A DNA stretch of 64,000 nucleotides from an uncultured bacterium (lineage in GTDB: Bacteria > Bipolaricaulota > Bipolaricaulia > UBA7950 > UBA9294): assembly GCA_903857865.1 (NCBI GenBank), contig CAIOGO010000006.1, forward strand, positions 1 through 64,000, given 5' to 3'. The notes under the pieces are model-generated. The model saw only the letters and a list, made by a program, of their open reading frames with translations, was not told where the DNA came from and did no database searches. A program made the position numbers and the translations under genes. Positions 54,766 to 63,410 of the stretch are shown here, in pieces (the stretch's first letter is position 1; every line of letters begins with the position of its first letter).

Positions 54766-55242
54766 GGTCCCACGCAGGGCTTGCGTGCCCCGTACCCACC
54801 GTTCGGTCCACTTCTCAAGCTAGTCTAGCGCGCCGAGCGAAAGCTGAAATACCATGCGAAGCCCACACGTGTGGACTTGGCTTGTTACGCCCGGTGGACG
54901 AGTCTCGAACCGGACACCTCGCCCACTGACGCGACTCGATGATACTGCGCTCAGCTTTGGTGAGCCACAGAGAGGCCCGATCTGCCCCTACGAAGACTGG
55001 TCCAAGGTGAGTGCTAGGATCGGCATGACGGTAAGGCAAGGTGTTCGTCGAGAACTCGCGACACGAGTACAACACCGTCTGCCCACAGCAGTCTCGGGCG
55101 CTGGTCGGTTTGGGCGTTTGTCGCCGGTGGGGGACGCGCGCTAGGCTAGCGCAGGGAGTCGACCGAACGGTGGGGCAGATCAGGCGTGCCGTCTCCTGTT
55201 CGTGCGGCTCCGCTCTCAGGTGAGCACCAGGAGGTGGCCCCC
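54766..55242. other. 477-bp intergenic region without a supported gene
   Basis: It holds a possible minus-strand promoter for the WD40 gene (TAGACT at 54827-54822) and the sequence CCACACGTGTGGACT at 54863-54877. That 15-mer recurs at 56875-56889 beyond the metalloprotease. No terminator or RNA gene was recognised. Confidence 0.5.
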
Positions 55243-56550
55243 ATGAGAAGAAGGGTTGTGGCCCTCGTGATCGTCGCCAGCGCCGTCCTCGCGCTCGTTG
55301 GGCTTTCCCAGCCGATCTACTTGCCCCCGCTCGTTCTCAAACTGCCCGTCCTCAACGTGCATTATCTGACGGGGAACTTCGAGGCGAAGGGGATGGCAGA
55401 GACGGACGCGGGTACGCAGGACATCGCCGTTTCCGGTTCCATCGGTTTCCAGGTTTGGGGAGAGAAGAACGACCTGCATGTTGCACTCATTGTCTTCGAC
55501 GTCGTCAGCAAGGGTGTTTCCACGAAGCGCGAGGAGACCGGCGTCCTAGGGCTGTCACTTCTGGGGCAGCAGGCTGAGCTAGGATACTCCTCTCGTGCGG
55601 CTGAGGTGAGTGGTGGATTTGACACCGTCCTACACTACGAACTGATCGACCGGCTCCTCGGCTACCGGCAGACGGAGTCCAAGCGCGAAGCGGACCTACT
55701 CCCCTCCTTCACTGAGACGATGAGAGTTTCGATGACGGGGAAGTTCTCGGAGCCGCTCGTCATTTCCGAGAAGGGACAAGTGCGCTTCGAAGGAGATGTG
55801 GAGCTCGCCCTGTCGTCGAGCGTGCTAGGCGCTGTGACGCGCGCGCGCTGGACGATCATCGTGAACGTTGACTGGAGCCTGTACCGTCCGGCCCAGTTTC
55901 TGCTCATCCAACCGGTGTTCATTGGGACGGGTCCGGGCGACCCGACCGCGACCGGGACAGCGTTCTCCACGCTAATGGACTACGCCCACACGCTGTGGAA
56001 CCGCTGCGGGAGCGTCCGATGTGTCAAGTTCGCCATCTACGAGCCCATCTACGTCAACAACAACGCCTACCGCATCCTCGACAACTCAACCGAGGCTACC
56101 GCACTGATGGCGGAGGTGAACGTCACCGACGCGATCGAGGTGTTCGTCGTCGAGCGGATGTCGACAAGCTTCGCCTGCAGTACCGGAGGAGGCTTTTGCA
56201 GCTCCTCTGGGACAGCATCAGCGAAGATCGTGAGCTGCGACCAGCAGCTTGCCGTGCCGTGCCCGTGCCCGTCGGCGTGCGCGACCTGGTGCCCGTGTGG
56301 GCCGTGCCAGTGCGGAGCGCTCAACCTTTGGCACTTGGCTCACGAGTTGGGGCACGCTCTGAACCTCGCCCATCCCGGGGAGCCGTCGGGGAGTCTGGTG
56401 GAAGGCACGGTCAACTCGAACTTGGAGCCAAGCGGCTTCTGCTGTGACAACCCGTCGAGCCAGAGCGCCAAGAACTGCCGGAGCGCAGGAAACCCACTCC
56501 TGACCTGGGGACTCACCACCTGCTCAGGAACGCCGGACATCTCGGATTAG
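55243..56550 (+). CDS. Exported metzincin-like zinc metalloprotease with Cys-rich insert
   Basis: The 435-residue protein has a signal peptide (MRRRVVALVIVASAVLALVG). About 200 residues without a recognised domain follow, then a C-terminal protease region with HELGHALNLAH (about residue 385). This fits HExxHxxxxxH but has Asn where metzincins usually have Gly. Just before it is a cysteine-dense stretch (CPCPSACATWCPCGPCQC), and more Cys follow (GFCCDNPSS). Extensive disulfides imply an extracellular location. AGGAGGTGG precedes ATG 55243. Flanking copies of a 15-mer palindromic sequence suggest a cassette. The substrate is unknown. Confidence 0.72.
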   Translation: MRRRVVALVIVASAVLALVGLSQPIYLPPLVLKLPVLNVHYLTGNFEAKGMAETDAGTQDIAVSGSIGFQVWGEKNDLHVALIVFDVVSKGVSTKREETGVLGLSLLGQQAELGYSSRAAEVSGGFDTVLHYELIDRLLGYRQTESKREADLLPSFTETMRVSMTGKFSEPLVISEKGQVRFEGDVELALSSSVLGAVTRARWTIIVNVDWSLYRPAQFLLIQPVFIGTGPGDPTATGTAFSTLMDYAHTLWNRCGSVRCVKFAIYEPIYVNNNAYRILDNSTEATALMAEVNVTDAIEVFVVERMSTSFACSTGGGFCSSSGTASAKIVSCDQQLAVPCPCPSACATWCPCGPCQCGALNLWHLAHELGHALNLAHPGEPSGSLVEGTVNSNLEPSGFCCDNPSSQSAKNCRSAGNPLLTWGLTTCSGTPDISD

Positions 56551-56896
56551 CAGGACTGCGAGGACGACACACTGAGCGCTCTCTCCTCCTCTGGAGGCGG
56601 GGGCGCCCCTGGGGAATCCTCGGGCAGTAGCCAGCCCCTCATGCCCGTGGTCTTGTCCTGAGTCAGTCTGCCCGCCCTCCGCTACGCTATGTGCCTGTCA
56701 GTACCGCAGCGGGAACTCCGCGTGAAGGTTCCTCGGCACTCGCACCTCGGACGACCTCTGACCCAGCCCCCGCGTCGGCTCCACCTTATGGAGTCGAGCT
56801 CATGGGTGGCCTGCTACAACGTTGCGGGGAACTGCATTTCGTGAACTGCCAGCCGCGGGACCTTCACAGGAAGTCCACACGTGTGGACTCGTGATT
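56551..56896. other. Intergenic region without a supported gene
   Basis: No gene, RNA or terminator with a T-tract is seen. It ends with the palindrome at 56872-56889 and borders the 147-bp tandem repeat. Confidence 0.5.
56872..56889. repeat. 18-bp perfect palindrome, second copy of a 15-mer at 54863
   Basis: AGTCCACACGTGTGGACT is self-complementary. Its 15-base part CCACACGTGTGGACT also occurs at 54863-54877, so the two copies flank the metalloprotease gene about 2 kb apart in the same orientation. Confidence 0.6.
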
Positions 56897-57190
56897 AGGG
56901 CGGGAGGATGGCGATTGGAGCGCCCAAGGTTCTCTAATCGCTTGGGAGTCTGCTTCGCAGACTCCTTCCTCGGCGTCGGAGGTTCTCACCCTCCCCGGTA
57001 GGTGCAAACCCGCAGGACCGAAAGGCCCTGCGGGTTTGCACTTAGGGCGGGAGGATGGCAGCTGGAGCGCCCGCCGGCTCCAGCTGCTTGGGAGTCTGCT
57101 TCGCAGACTCCTTCCTCGGCGTCGGAGGTTCTCACCACTCCCCGGTAGGTGCAAACCCGCAGGACCGAAAGGCCCTGCGGGTTTGCACTT
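56897..57190 (-). repeat. Two tandem 147-bp structured repeats beside tRNA-Gln
   Basis: Units begin at 56897 and 57044 with AGGGCGGGAGGAT, the complement of the tRNA-Gln 3' end, which occurs again at 57191 in the tRNA itself. Each unit has three hairpins: a 10-bp stem (56911-56920 with 56932-56941; 57058-57067 with 57078-57087), GGAGTCTGC with GCAGACTCC (56945-56965; 57091-57111) and the 14-bp TGCAAACCCGCAGG with CCTGCGGGTTTGCA (57003-57040; 57150-57187). The last lies just downstream of the tRNA on the minus strand and may limit its transcript. Confidence 0.75.
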
Positions 57191-57260
57191 AGGGCGGGAG
57201 GATTCGAACCTCCGATTGGCGGCTCCAAAGGCCGCTGCCTTTCCGCTTGGCTACGCCCTA
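57189..57260 (-). tRNA. tRNA-Gln (anticodon UUG)
   Basis: On the minus strand a full cloverleaf forms. The acceptor stem TAGGGCG pairs with CGCCCTA (first pair U-A, usual for Gln). The D arm is GCC...GGC, and the anticodon stem GCGGC/GCCGC has loop CTTTGGA with anticodon TTG. The T arm is GGAGG-TTCGAAT-CCTCC. The discriminator is A and CCA is not encoded. Bases 1-3 of the tRNA are the TAG stop codon of spoVG, so the two are on one transcript unless a promoter lies inside spoVG. Confidence 0.93.
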
Positions 57261-57560
57261 GAACGTCACATCCTCCATCGGCAATCCCGAGACGCCGACA
57301 CCCTGGCCGACGACTTCGACGTACTTGGCCAGGATAGCGGTCTCCATGCGCAGGCGGAAGTCGTTGTCAATCGGGTGCGCGGTGTCGCGAAACTCGCCGT
57401 TCTTCACCTCGCGGCTGGGCATCGCGACGAACAGGCACTCTTTGCCTTCGATGATCTTCACACTGCGAACGATGAAGACCTCGTCAAAGACGACCGAGCA
57501 GAACACTTTCAGATTCCCCTCATCCCGCATCGGCCGAATCTCAACCTTCGTAATCTCCAC
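57258..57560 (-). CDS. spoVG: SpoVG-family RNA/DNA-binding regulator
   Basis: The 100-residue product matches SpoVG: EITKVEIRPMRDEGNLKVF, SVVFDEVFIVRSVKIIEG, LFVAMPSRE and FRDTAHPIDNDFR. SpoVG proteins bind nucleic acid and tune division, virulence or sporulation genes in Firmicutes and spirochaetes. GTG 57560 follows GAAAGG and gives the usual N-terminus; an alternative TTG at 57623 overlapping the mutS2 stop (TTGA) would add 21 residues. The TAG stop is also the 5' end of tRNA-Gln. Confidence 0.9.
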   Translation of the reverse strand: MEITKVEIRPMRDEGNLKVFCSVVFDEVFIVRSVKIIEGKECLFVAMPSREVKNGEFRDTAHPIDNDFRLRMETAILAKYVEVVGQGVGVSGLPMEDVTF

Positions 57561-57619
57561 CCTAGAGCCTTTCTCATCCGTCGCTGTTCGATCGATCTTA
57601 GCGGCCCGCTCGAGGTCTT

Positions 57620-59998
57620 TCAATTCCCCGCGCGGTCACCGCCCAGTTCGATCTCCGTGACCCCGTCCCCGCCCAACTGGGGCCGGGCGTACACAAACGA
57701 GGACACGAACGAGCAGGATGCCAAGTAGGTGCGCACGGCATCCCGCAGCGCGCCGGTTCCCTTTCCGTGGAGGATTCGCGCGTTGCGGATGTCGGCACGC
57801 AGGAGTTCGTCGAGGTACGCTTCGACCTGCCGCAGCGCCTCGCTTACGGTCATGCCTCGCAGATCGAGTTGGAGCGGCACCTGGCTCGGCCGCGGCCGCC
57901 TCATGGTCACAGGCTGCTCTCGGCGCTCAACCCGCCGTTTCGTCGGCCGCGGCATCTCGAGGTCATCCGCCTCGGTGGACACGCGAATGCCGCCGTCGAG
58001 ATCGACGATGACCTTGCCGCGCGCGTCGACGTGCACGATGCGCCCACCCGCGTCAACACTTCGAACGTGAACGAGGCGACCGACATCAACCATCTCCGCC
58101 GGAAGCGGCTCCGGCCGAATGGCCTCTTCGATCACGTCCCGTGCCTCGGCCACGTCGGCCCGAAGCTCCAGCAACTCGCGCAAGTCGACCTTCGCTTCCT
58201 CGGCGGACCGCCCCTCCGCGCTGCGCAGGCGAGCGAGCGCCTCCTCCGCCTTCTTCTGACCATCTCGCAGGAATCCCTCGAGGGCTCGCGCCTTTTCCGA
58301 TAGGACACTCTCCCGGTCTCGCTCGAACGCGCCGAGCTGCGCCTCGTACGTCTCACGGGTTTCGCGCGCCGCACGGCGGTCCCGTTCGGCTGCCTCCCGC
58401 TGCTCGACGAGCATCCGCCGCTCGCGGTGCAACTCGTCGATGATGTCCTCGGCGCGAATCTCCCCGGCCGAAAGGAACTCACGCGCACGTTCGATCATCG
58501 ACGAGGCGAGCCCCAACCGCTCGGCGATGATGAACGCGTTCGATCGTCCTGGGACTCCTTCGATCACGCGAAAGGTCGGGCTGAGCGACACGAGGTCGAA
58601 TTCCATCGACGCCGTCTTGATCTCGGGATGTCGAATGGCAAAGTACTTGAGCGGCGTCAGGTGGGTCGAGACGGCGACGTACGCCCCGCTGCCGAGCAGA
58701 GTCTCGATAATCGCGAGGCCCAGCGCGGCCCCCTCCTGCGGATCCGTCCCCGCCCCCAACTCATCCAGCAATACGAGCGTCTCCCCGTCCGCTTCGGCGA
58801 GGATGGCGACGATGTTCTTCATGTGGGCCGAGAACGTCGATAGGCTCTGCTCGATCGACTGCTCGTCGCCGATGTCGGTGCGCACCTTGGCCATGATGCG
58901 CACCTGAGAGTCCGCCGCAGCGGGGATGGGGATCCCGGATTGCGTCATCAGGGTCAACAACCCCACGGTCTTCAGGGTCACCGTCTTCCCGCCGGTGTTC
59001 GGGCCGGTGATCACGGTCATTCGGCGGTCACCGCCCAACGAAAGCGTAACCGGCACGGCGCGATCGCGATCGAGGAGCGGGTGCCGCGCGTCTCGAAGCG
59101 CGATCGAGCTCCCGATCTGCGGCGCAGCGCAGCAATAGGCCACGGCGAATTCCGCCCGCGCAAACAGGCCGTCGAGGTGCGCGAGGACGGCGCGGTCGCG
59201 CAGCAGGGCCGCCTCGCTCTCGAGGAACTCCCCGGCGAGTTCGCGAAGGATACGGTGAATCTCGTCGCGAATCGCATCCGCGAGCTCGGCAAGGACGTTG
59301 TTCTCCGGCACGACCCACGTCGGCTCGGCGTACAACGTCTGCCCCGTCGCCGACCGATCGTGGATGACGTAGTCGGCCATCCCGATGGTCCCGCTCTTGA
59401 CCGGCACGACGAGGCGGCCGCGCCGGCGCGTGATCATTGGCTCGCTCACAATGTCCGGGTTGCGCTCCAGGAGAGCGCGGAGCTTCGTTTCGATTCGTGC
59501 CTCGATCGTTCGGCGCTTACGGATGAAGTTCGCGAGTTCCGAGGATGCGTCGTCGCGGACCTCGCCCCGCTCGTCGATCGTCTTGCGGATGTGGCGGCCG
59601 AGGGCATCTCCTCCTGCCGTCAGACGTTCCGCGTGGGAACGCAAGAGCGGTAACCCCTCCTGCTCGCCGAGGAGGGCGCGGACGGCCAACGTCGCGTCGA
59701 GGGTTTGGAGAATCAGGAGGAACTCCTCGCCGCCCAGCCCGCCCTGGCGGGCACGATTGAGGAGCGGTGCAAGGTCGCGGACGCCGCCAAGCGAGAAGCG
59801 ACCGGAGCCCCCAAGGAACGTGACGGCCTCCCCCACTTCGGCGAACGCAGCGCCGATGGCCGCACGGTCGGTGACGGGAACCAGCGCATCGACCGCTTCT
59901 TCGCCAAGCGACGAGGACGCGTAGGCACGCACGATGCCCTTCAGGCGATCGAACTCAAGATCGCGCAGTGCCTTCTCATCCGCCACGTGAGTCGTCAC
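57620..59998 (-). CDS. mutS2: Endonuclease MutS2
   Basis: MutS2 suppresses recombination or acts on collided ribosomes, depending on species. The 792-residue protein lacks the MutS mismatch-reading domain. It has Walker A GPNTGGKT, STFSAHMKNI, Walker B LLDELGAGTDP, a coiled-coil KOW/linker region (about 510-650) and a C-terminal Smr nuclease domain (LDLRGMTVSEAL and HGKGTGALRDAV). GTG 59998 was chosen because AAGGAG lies 9 bases upstream; a longer GTG start at 60028 has none. spoVG and tRNA-Gln follow. Confidence 0.95.
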   Translation of the reverse strand: MTTHVADEKALRDLEFDRLKGIVRAYASSSLGEEAVDALVPVTDRAAIGAAFAEVGEAVTFLGGSGRFSLGGVRDLAPLLNRARQGGLGGEEFLLILQTLDATLAVRALLGEQEGLPLLRSHAERLTAGGDALGRHIRKTIDERGEVRDDASSELANFIRKRRTIEARIETKLRALLERNPDIVSEPMITRRRGRLVVPVKSGTIGMADYVIHDRSATGQTLYAEPTWVVPENNVLAELADAIRDEIHRILRELAGEFLESEAALLRDRAVLAHLDGLFARAEFAVAYCCAAPQIGSSIALRDARHPLLDRDRAVPVTLSLGGDRRMTVITGPNTGGKTVTLKTVGLLTLMTQSGIPIPAAADSQVRIMAKVRTDIGDEQSIEQSLSTFSAHMKNIVAILAEADGETLVLLDELGAGTDPQEGAALGLAIIETLLGSGAYVAVSTHLTPLKYFAIRHPEIKTASMEFDLVSLSPTFRVIEGVPGRSNAFIIAERLGLASSMIERAREFLSAGEIRAEDIIDELHRERRMLVEQREAAERDRRAARETRETYEAQLGAFERDRESVLSEKARALEGFLRDGQKKAEEALARLRSAEGRSAEEAKVDLRELLELRADVAEARDVIEEAIRPEPLPAEMVDVGRLVHVRSVDAGGRIVHVDARGKVIVDLDGGIRVSTEADDLEMPRPTKRRVERREQPVTMRRPRPSQVPLQLDLRGMTVSEALRQVEAYLDELLRADIRNARILHGKGTGALRDAVRTYLASCSFVSSFVYARPQLGGDGVTEIELGGDRAGN

Positions 59999-60194
59999 GG
60001 ATCTTCGCTCCTTTTCCGTTCTCCGCACTCTCAGTCAAGGCGCGCCCCGTCACACCGCGCCCTCGATGCGGGTTGTAGCCCATCCTCGAACTCGCATCCA
60101 TGCGAGCTATTGCTCCTTGTGGGACCCGTGAGGTTTCACCATCATAGGCCCACATGCGGCAGTGGCACATCCGCCACGAAGGGGAGGTGAATCC

Positions 60195-61145
60195 GTGGAC
60201 TCGCGATCGTCCGTCCGCGCCTACGGCGGCCGCGCCTCTGGCGCTCGCGCCTATGGCGCTCTGGTGGGCGCTATGGCCATTTGGGGGCTTTCGTTCCTCG
60301 CGACCAAGGAGCTGCTCCCGACCGTGCCCGTCTTGTCCCTCCTCTTCGCGCGATTCGCCATCGCCGCCGCGCTGCTCGCCGCGATCGGCCTCGTCCGCGG
60401 TGGCCGAGGCAGAGCGCTCCGCGTCTCGCGCCGAGATCTCGCGATGCTCGCGGGTCTATCGATTCTGAGTCCCATCGGCTACTACCTCTTCGAGACCTAC
60501 GGCGTCGCCTGGACTCAGGCCGGACACGTCTCCGTCCTCATCGCGACCATTCCGATCGCCGTCTACCTGATTGCCTTCGCCCGCCGCATGGAACGCGTCA
60601 CGTGGCGCCGCACGCTCGGGATTCTGCTCGCATTCGGCGGCGTCATCCTGCTCATTGACTCCTCGAGCGGAGAGGCCGGAGCCAGCCTCACCGGCGACCT
60701 CTTCGTGCTCGGCGCCGTCCTTTGCGCCGCCGTCCAGACGATTCTGCTCAAGAACGCCGTCCGCCGCGTGACGCCCCTCCAGCTCACGTTCTACCAGGCG
60801 CTCCTGTCGCTCGTCGTCTTCGGGCCGCTCGCGTCGATCGACGGATTCTCGTGGGTCGGACGACTATCGCCGACAGGTTGGGGGCAGCTCCTATTCCTCG
60901 CCGTCTTCTGTTCTGGCGTAGCCTTCCTCGCCATGAACTACGCCCTCGTTCGCCTCTCCGTAACGAGCGTCGCCGTGTCGGTCAACCTTGTCCCGGTGAT
61001 CACCCTGCTCGCGGAGGCGCTGCTGCTCGGCGTCAGGCTGGCGCCCGCGAAGCTTGGCGGCGCCGCGCTCATCCTCCTCGGCGTGCTGGCGACGCAAGTC
61101 GACGGGCAGCCGCCCGTGGTCCCGCCATCCGGTGGGGCGGGATGA
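60195..61145 (+). CDS. EamA/DMT-family transporter
   Basis: The 316-residue protein has ten transmembrane segments in two EamA repeats (GALVGAMAIWGLSFLATKELL at the start, VCSGVAFLAMNYALV-like segment near 250). GTG 60195 follows GGGAGGTG. It overlaps the MATE gene by ATGA, so two exporters of different superfamilies are co-translated. The substrate is unknown; amino acid or metabolite export is typical. Confidence 0.88.
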   Translation: MDSRSSVRAYGGRASGARAYGALVGAMAIWGLSFLATKELLPTVPVLSLLFARFAIAAALLAAIGLVRGGRGRALRVSRRDLAMLAGLSILSPIGYYLFETYGVAWTQAGHVSVLIATIPIAVYLIAFARRMERVTWRRTLGILLAFGGVILLIDSSSGEAGASLTGDLFVLGAVLCAAVQTILLKNAVRRVTPLQLTFYQALLSLVVFGPLASIDGFSWVGRLSPTGWGQLLFLAVFCSGVAFLAMNYALVRLSVTSVAVSVNLVPVITLLAEALLLGVRLAPAKLGGAALILLGVLATQVDGQPPVVPPSGGAG

Positions 61146-62506
61146 CGGCCCCGCGGTTCTTACGGCCGTTCGTCGTCCGGCGCGGACCGGCGCGGCGCGT
61201 TCTTCAGCTCGCGTCACCCGTCATCCTCGGGTCCCTGTCCACGACGCTCCTGTCCACGGTGGACACGATCATGCTCGGTCGGCTCGGCAAAGAGCCGCTC
61301 GCGGCCTCCGGCATCGCCGGCGTCTTCTTCTTCGCCCTCGTGTTCTCGCTCGGGTCGATCTCCGTGGGCATTCAGACGTTGACCGCGCGACGCTTCGGGG
61401 AGGGGGAGTTCGCTCGCTGCGGCGAAGTCCTGCGCACCGGGCTCTTCCTCGCCGCGGCCATCGGCGTTCCGCTCTCCATCGCCGCACCGTGGATCGCCGC
61501 CGCGGCAGGCCCAGTTCTGTCGAGAGACACGGTCGTTGCACAGTTGGGCTCAACGTACTTGCAGTTTCGGCTCTACGGAGCCGCGCTCACACTCTTGGGA
61601 TCGGCGTACGGCGCGTTCTACGCCGGGATCGGAGCGACGCGCCACGTCCTCTACAACGCCCTCCTCGTGACGGCGGTCAACATCCTGTTGGGATACGCAC
61701 TCATCTTCGGCCGCCTGGGGCTCCCGACCCTTGGCGTCAAGGGCGCAGCGTTGGCAGCCTCGCTCGCCGTGGCCTGCGGCCTCGCCTACTACGTCGCGGT
61801 CTCCATCTCGCCCACCGTGAGACGTCGCTTCGCGCCATTTCGCACGCTGGGTTCGGTCGGGCCGTGGGTTCGAGCGATGGTGCGTCTCTCCGCACCCATC
61901 GTGCTTCAGCGCATCGTCTCCTACGGGAGCTGGTTCGGCTTCTTCTTCGTCGTGTCGCGCATCGGCACCGCGGAGCTTGCTGCCACGAACGTCATCCGCC
62001 AGATCTACTCGCTCCCGATCACGCTTGCCAGCGGCATCGGGGTTGCGACGGCCACGCTGATCGGACAGAACCTCGGCGCGCGGCGTCCGGACGACGCGGA
62101 ACGACTCGGCTGGGAGGGAGCGCGCCTCGCTGCGTATGCGATGGGCGCAATCGGCCTCCTGTTCCTCGCGTTCCCTGAGCCCCTCCTGCGGGTCTTCACG
62201 GGCGAACCGTCGGTCATCGCCGCCGGACGCGGCCCTCTCTTCTACTTGGGGCTCGTCCAGGCGTTTGCCGGCGTGGCCCTCGTCCTGTCGCAGGCGCTCC
62301 AGGGTGCCGGGAACACGCGCTTCGTCCTGTGGGCGGAGCTCCTCGTGTGCGGTTTCGTCTACCTTCCGGTCGTCTTCTTCCTCGGGCTTCGCACGCCCCT
62401 CGGCCTCTCCGGCGCATGGATGGGGGAATACATCTACTGGGTCGCGGTCACAGCGATCATGGCACTCAAGTTCCATCGGGGGGATTGGAAACGCATCCAG
62501 GTCTAA
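61142..62506 (+). CDS. MATE-family efflux transporter
   Basis: The 454-residue protein has twelve transmembrane segments in the MATE arrangement: LASPVILGSLSTTLLSTVDTIMLGRLG at the N-terminus, and the second half starting with RLSAPIVLQRIVSYGSW and QALQGAGNTRFV near 380. MATE proteins export drugs or metabolites using Na+ or H+ gradients. It is translationally coupled to the preceding DMT gene and ends 24 bp from the convergent amidase gene. Confidence 0.92.
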   Translation: MTAPRFLRPFVVRRGPARRVLQLASPVILGSLSTTLLSTVDTIMLGRLGKEPLAASGIAGVFFFALVFSLGSISVGIQTLTARRFGEGEFARCGEVLRTGLFLAAAIGVPLSIAAPWIAAAAGPVLSRDTVVAQLGSTYLQFRLYGAALTLLGSAYGAFYAGIGATRHVLYNALLVTAVNILLGYALIFGRLGLPTLGVKGAALAASLAVACGLAYYVAVSISPTVRRRFAPFRTLGSVGPWVRAMVRLSAPIVLQRIVSYGSWFGFFFVVSRIGTAELAATNVIRQIYSLPITLASGIGVATATLIGQNLGARRPDDAERLGWEGARLAAYAMGAIGLLFLAFPEPLLRVFTGEPSVIAAGRGPLFYLGLVQAFAGVALVLSQALQGAGNTRFVLWAELLVCGFVYLPVVFFLGLRTPLGLSGAWMGEYIYWVAVTAIMALKFHRGDWKRIQV

Positions 62507-62530
62507 AGAACGCTCGGGAGGCGCGGGCGC

Positions 62531-63175
62531 CTACTTGTCTGCAAGAAAGTCGCTGATGGCGTCAAGAACGGCGGCGGCGACTCTTTCCTGAACGGCGGGG
62601 TCCTGCAGAGAGAGCGCGTCGCTTTTCTCCGTGACGAAGCCCATCTCGACGAGGGCTGCCGGCATCGTGGCCTTCGCCGTGTAGAGGGACGCCGAGCGCA
62701 CGCCTCGATCCTTCGAGCGCGTCGCCGCGACAACGCCGTCCTGTAGCGCGGCCGCCAGGCGTTCGCTGCCCTCATCGTCCCGCGCCCCTTGGGCGACGTA
62801 CGTCTCGACGCCCCGCGCGGTCGAGTCCGCGGCCGCGTTCGCGTGCAGACTCACGTAAGCGGCGGCACGCACCTCGCGGGCTCGCGCGATGCGCTCGGTC
62901 AGTTCGAGGAATCGATCGTCCGTCCGAGTGAACACGACGTACAGGCCGGGATAGCGAACCGCCGCGAGCGCGATGCAACGCGCAACCGCGAGGGTGATGT
63001 CCTTCTCGAGAACCCCGGACTGGCCGATGGCTCCCGGATCCTCGCCGCCGTGTCCAGCGTCGATGACGACCACAACGGGCGACTCGCCGATCGTCCCACC
63101 GCCTCCGATCGCCATGGATCCAAAGACGATGCCGATCAGACTCATGGCAACGGCCACGCGGTACGGTCCTCTCAC
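62531..63175 (-). CDS. N-acetylmuramoyl-L-alanine amidase (Amidase_3)
   Basis: This zinc amidase cleaves peptidoglycan stem peptides from glycan strands. The 214-residue protein has an N-terminal signal or anchor segment (about 5-25) and the catalytic domain from about 33: VIDAGHGGEDPGA, the Glu in VLEKDITL, SLHANA and the catalytic Glu in ALVEMGF. No extra cell-wall-binding domain is present. GTG 63175 follows AAGGAGG. FtsEX usually activates such hydrolases; ftsEX is at 33.6-35.0 kb. Confidence 0.93.
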   Translation of the reverse strand: MRGPYRVAVAMSLIGIVFGSMAIGGGGTIGESPVVVVIDAGHGGEDPGAIGQSGVLEKDITLAVARCIALAAVRYPGLYVVFTRTDDRFLELTERIARAREVRAAAYVSLHANAAADSTARGVETYVAQGARDDEGSERLAAALQDGVVAATRSKDRGVRSASLYTAKATMPAALVEMGFVTEKSDALSLQDPAVQERVAAAVLDAISDFLADK

Positions 63176-63410
63176 GCTTCGGTTCCTCCTTGCCTGGCGA
63201 GGAGGGTAGCCGCACAGCCACAGCCCGCAGCCGCCTCTGATCGCCGGAGAAGCGACATTTGGGGCGCCGATGCCGCCTCGGTGTCCTTTCGCAACGTCGC
63301 CGTCCTAGAAGACGGCGAGGGCGTCAACGCTGCGGGCGAGTGGCTGCCTTGTCTTTGACGCGACTCTCAGCGTCCAGCCCGGGCCTCTCGGCGTGCCCGA
63401 AACCGGCGGC

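Noticed and set aside
54880-54970. Possible tRNA-like segment around GGACGAGTCTCGAACCGG
   Set aside because: It has a T-loop-like GGTTCGA on the minus strand, but the T stem and acceptor stem do not pair.
55041-55223. Frame containing RHEYNTVCPQQSRAL, faintly like the end of an IS3-type transposase
   Set aside because: Too short and degenerate; no DDE residues, inverted repeats or target duplication, so not called as an insertion-sequence remnant.
57036-57728. Long open frame reading through tRNA-Gln and against spoVG
   Set aside because: It is the translated complement of the tRNA and repeats plus antisense of spoVG; no ribosome-binding site and a composition typical of spurious frames over tRNA genes.
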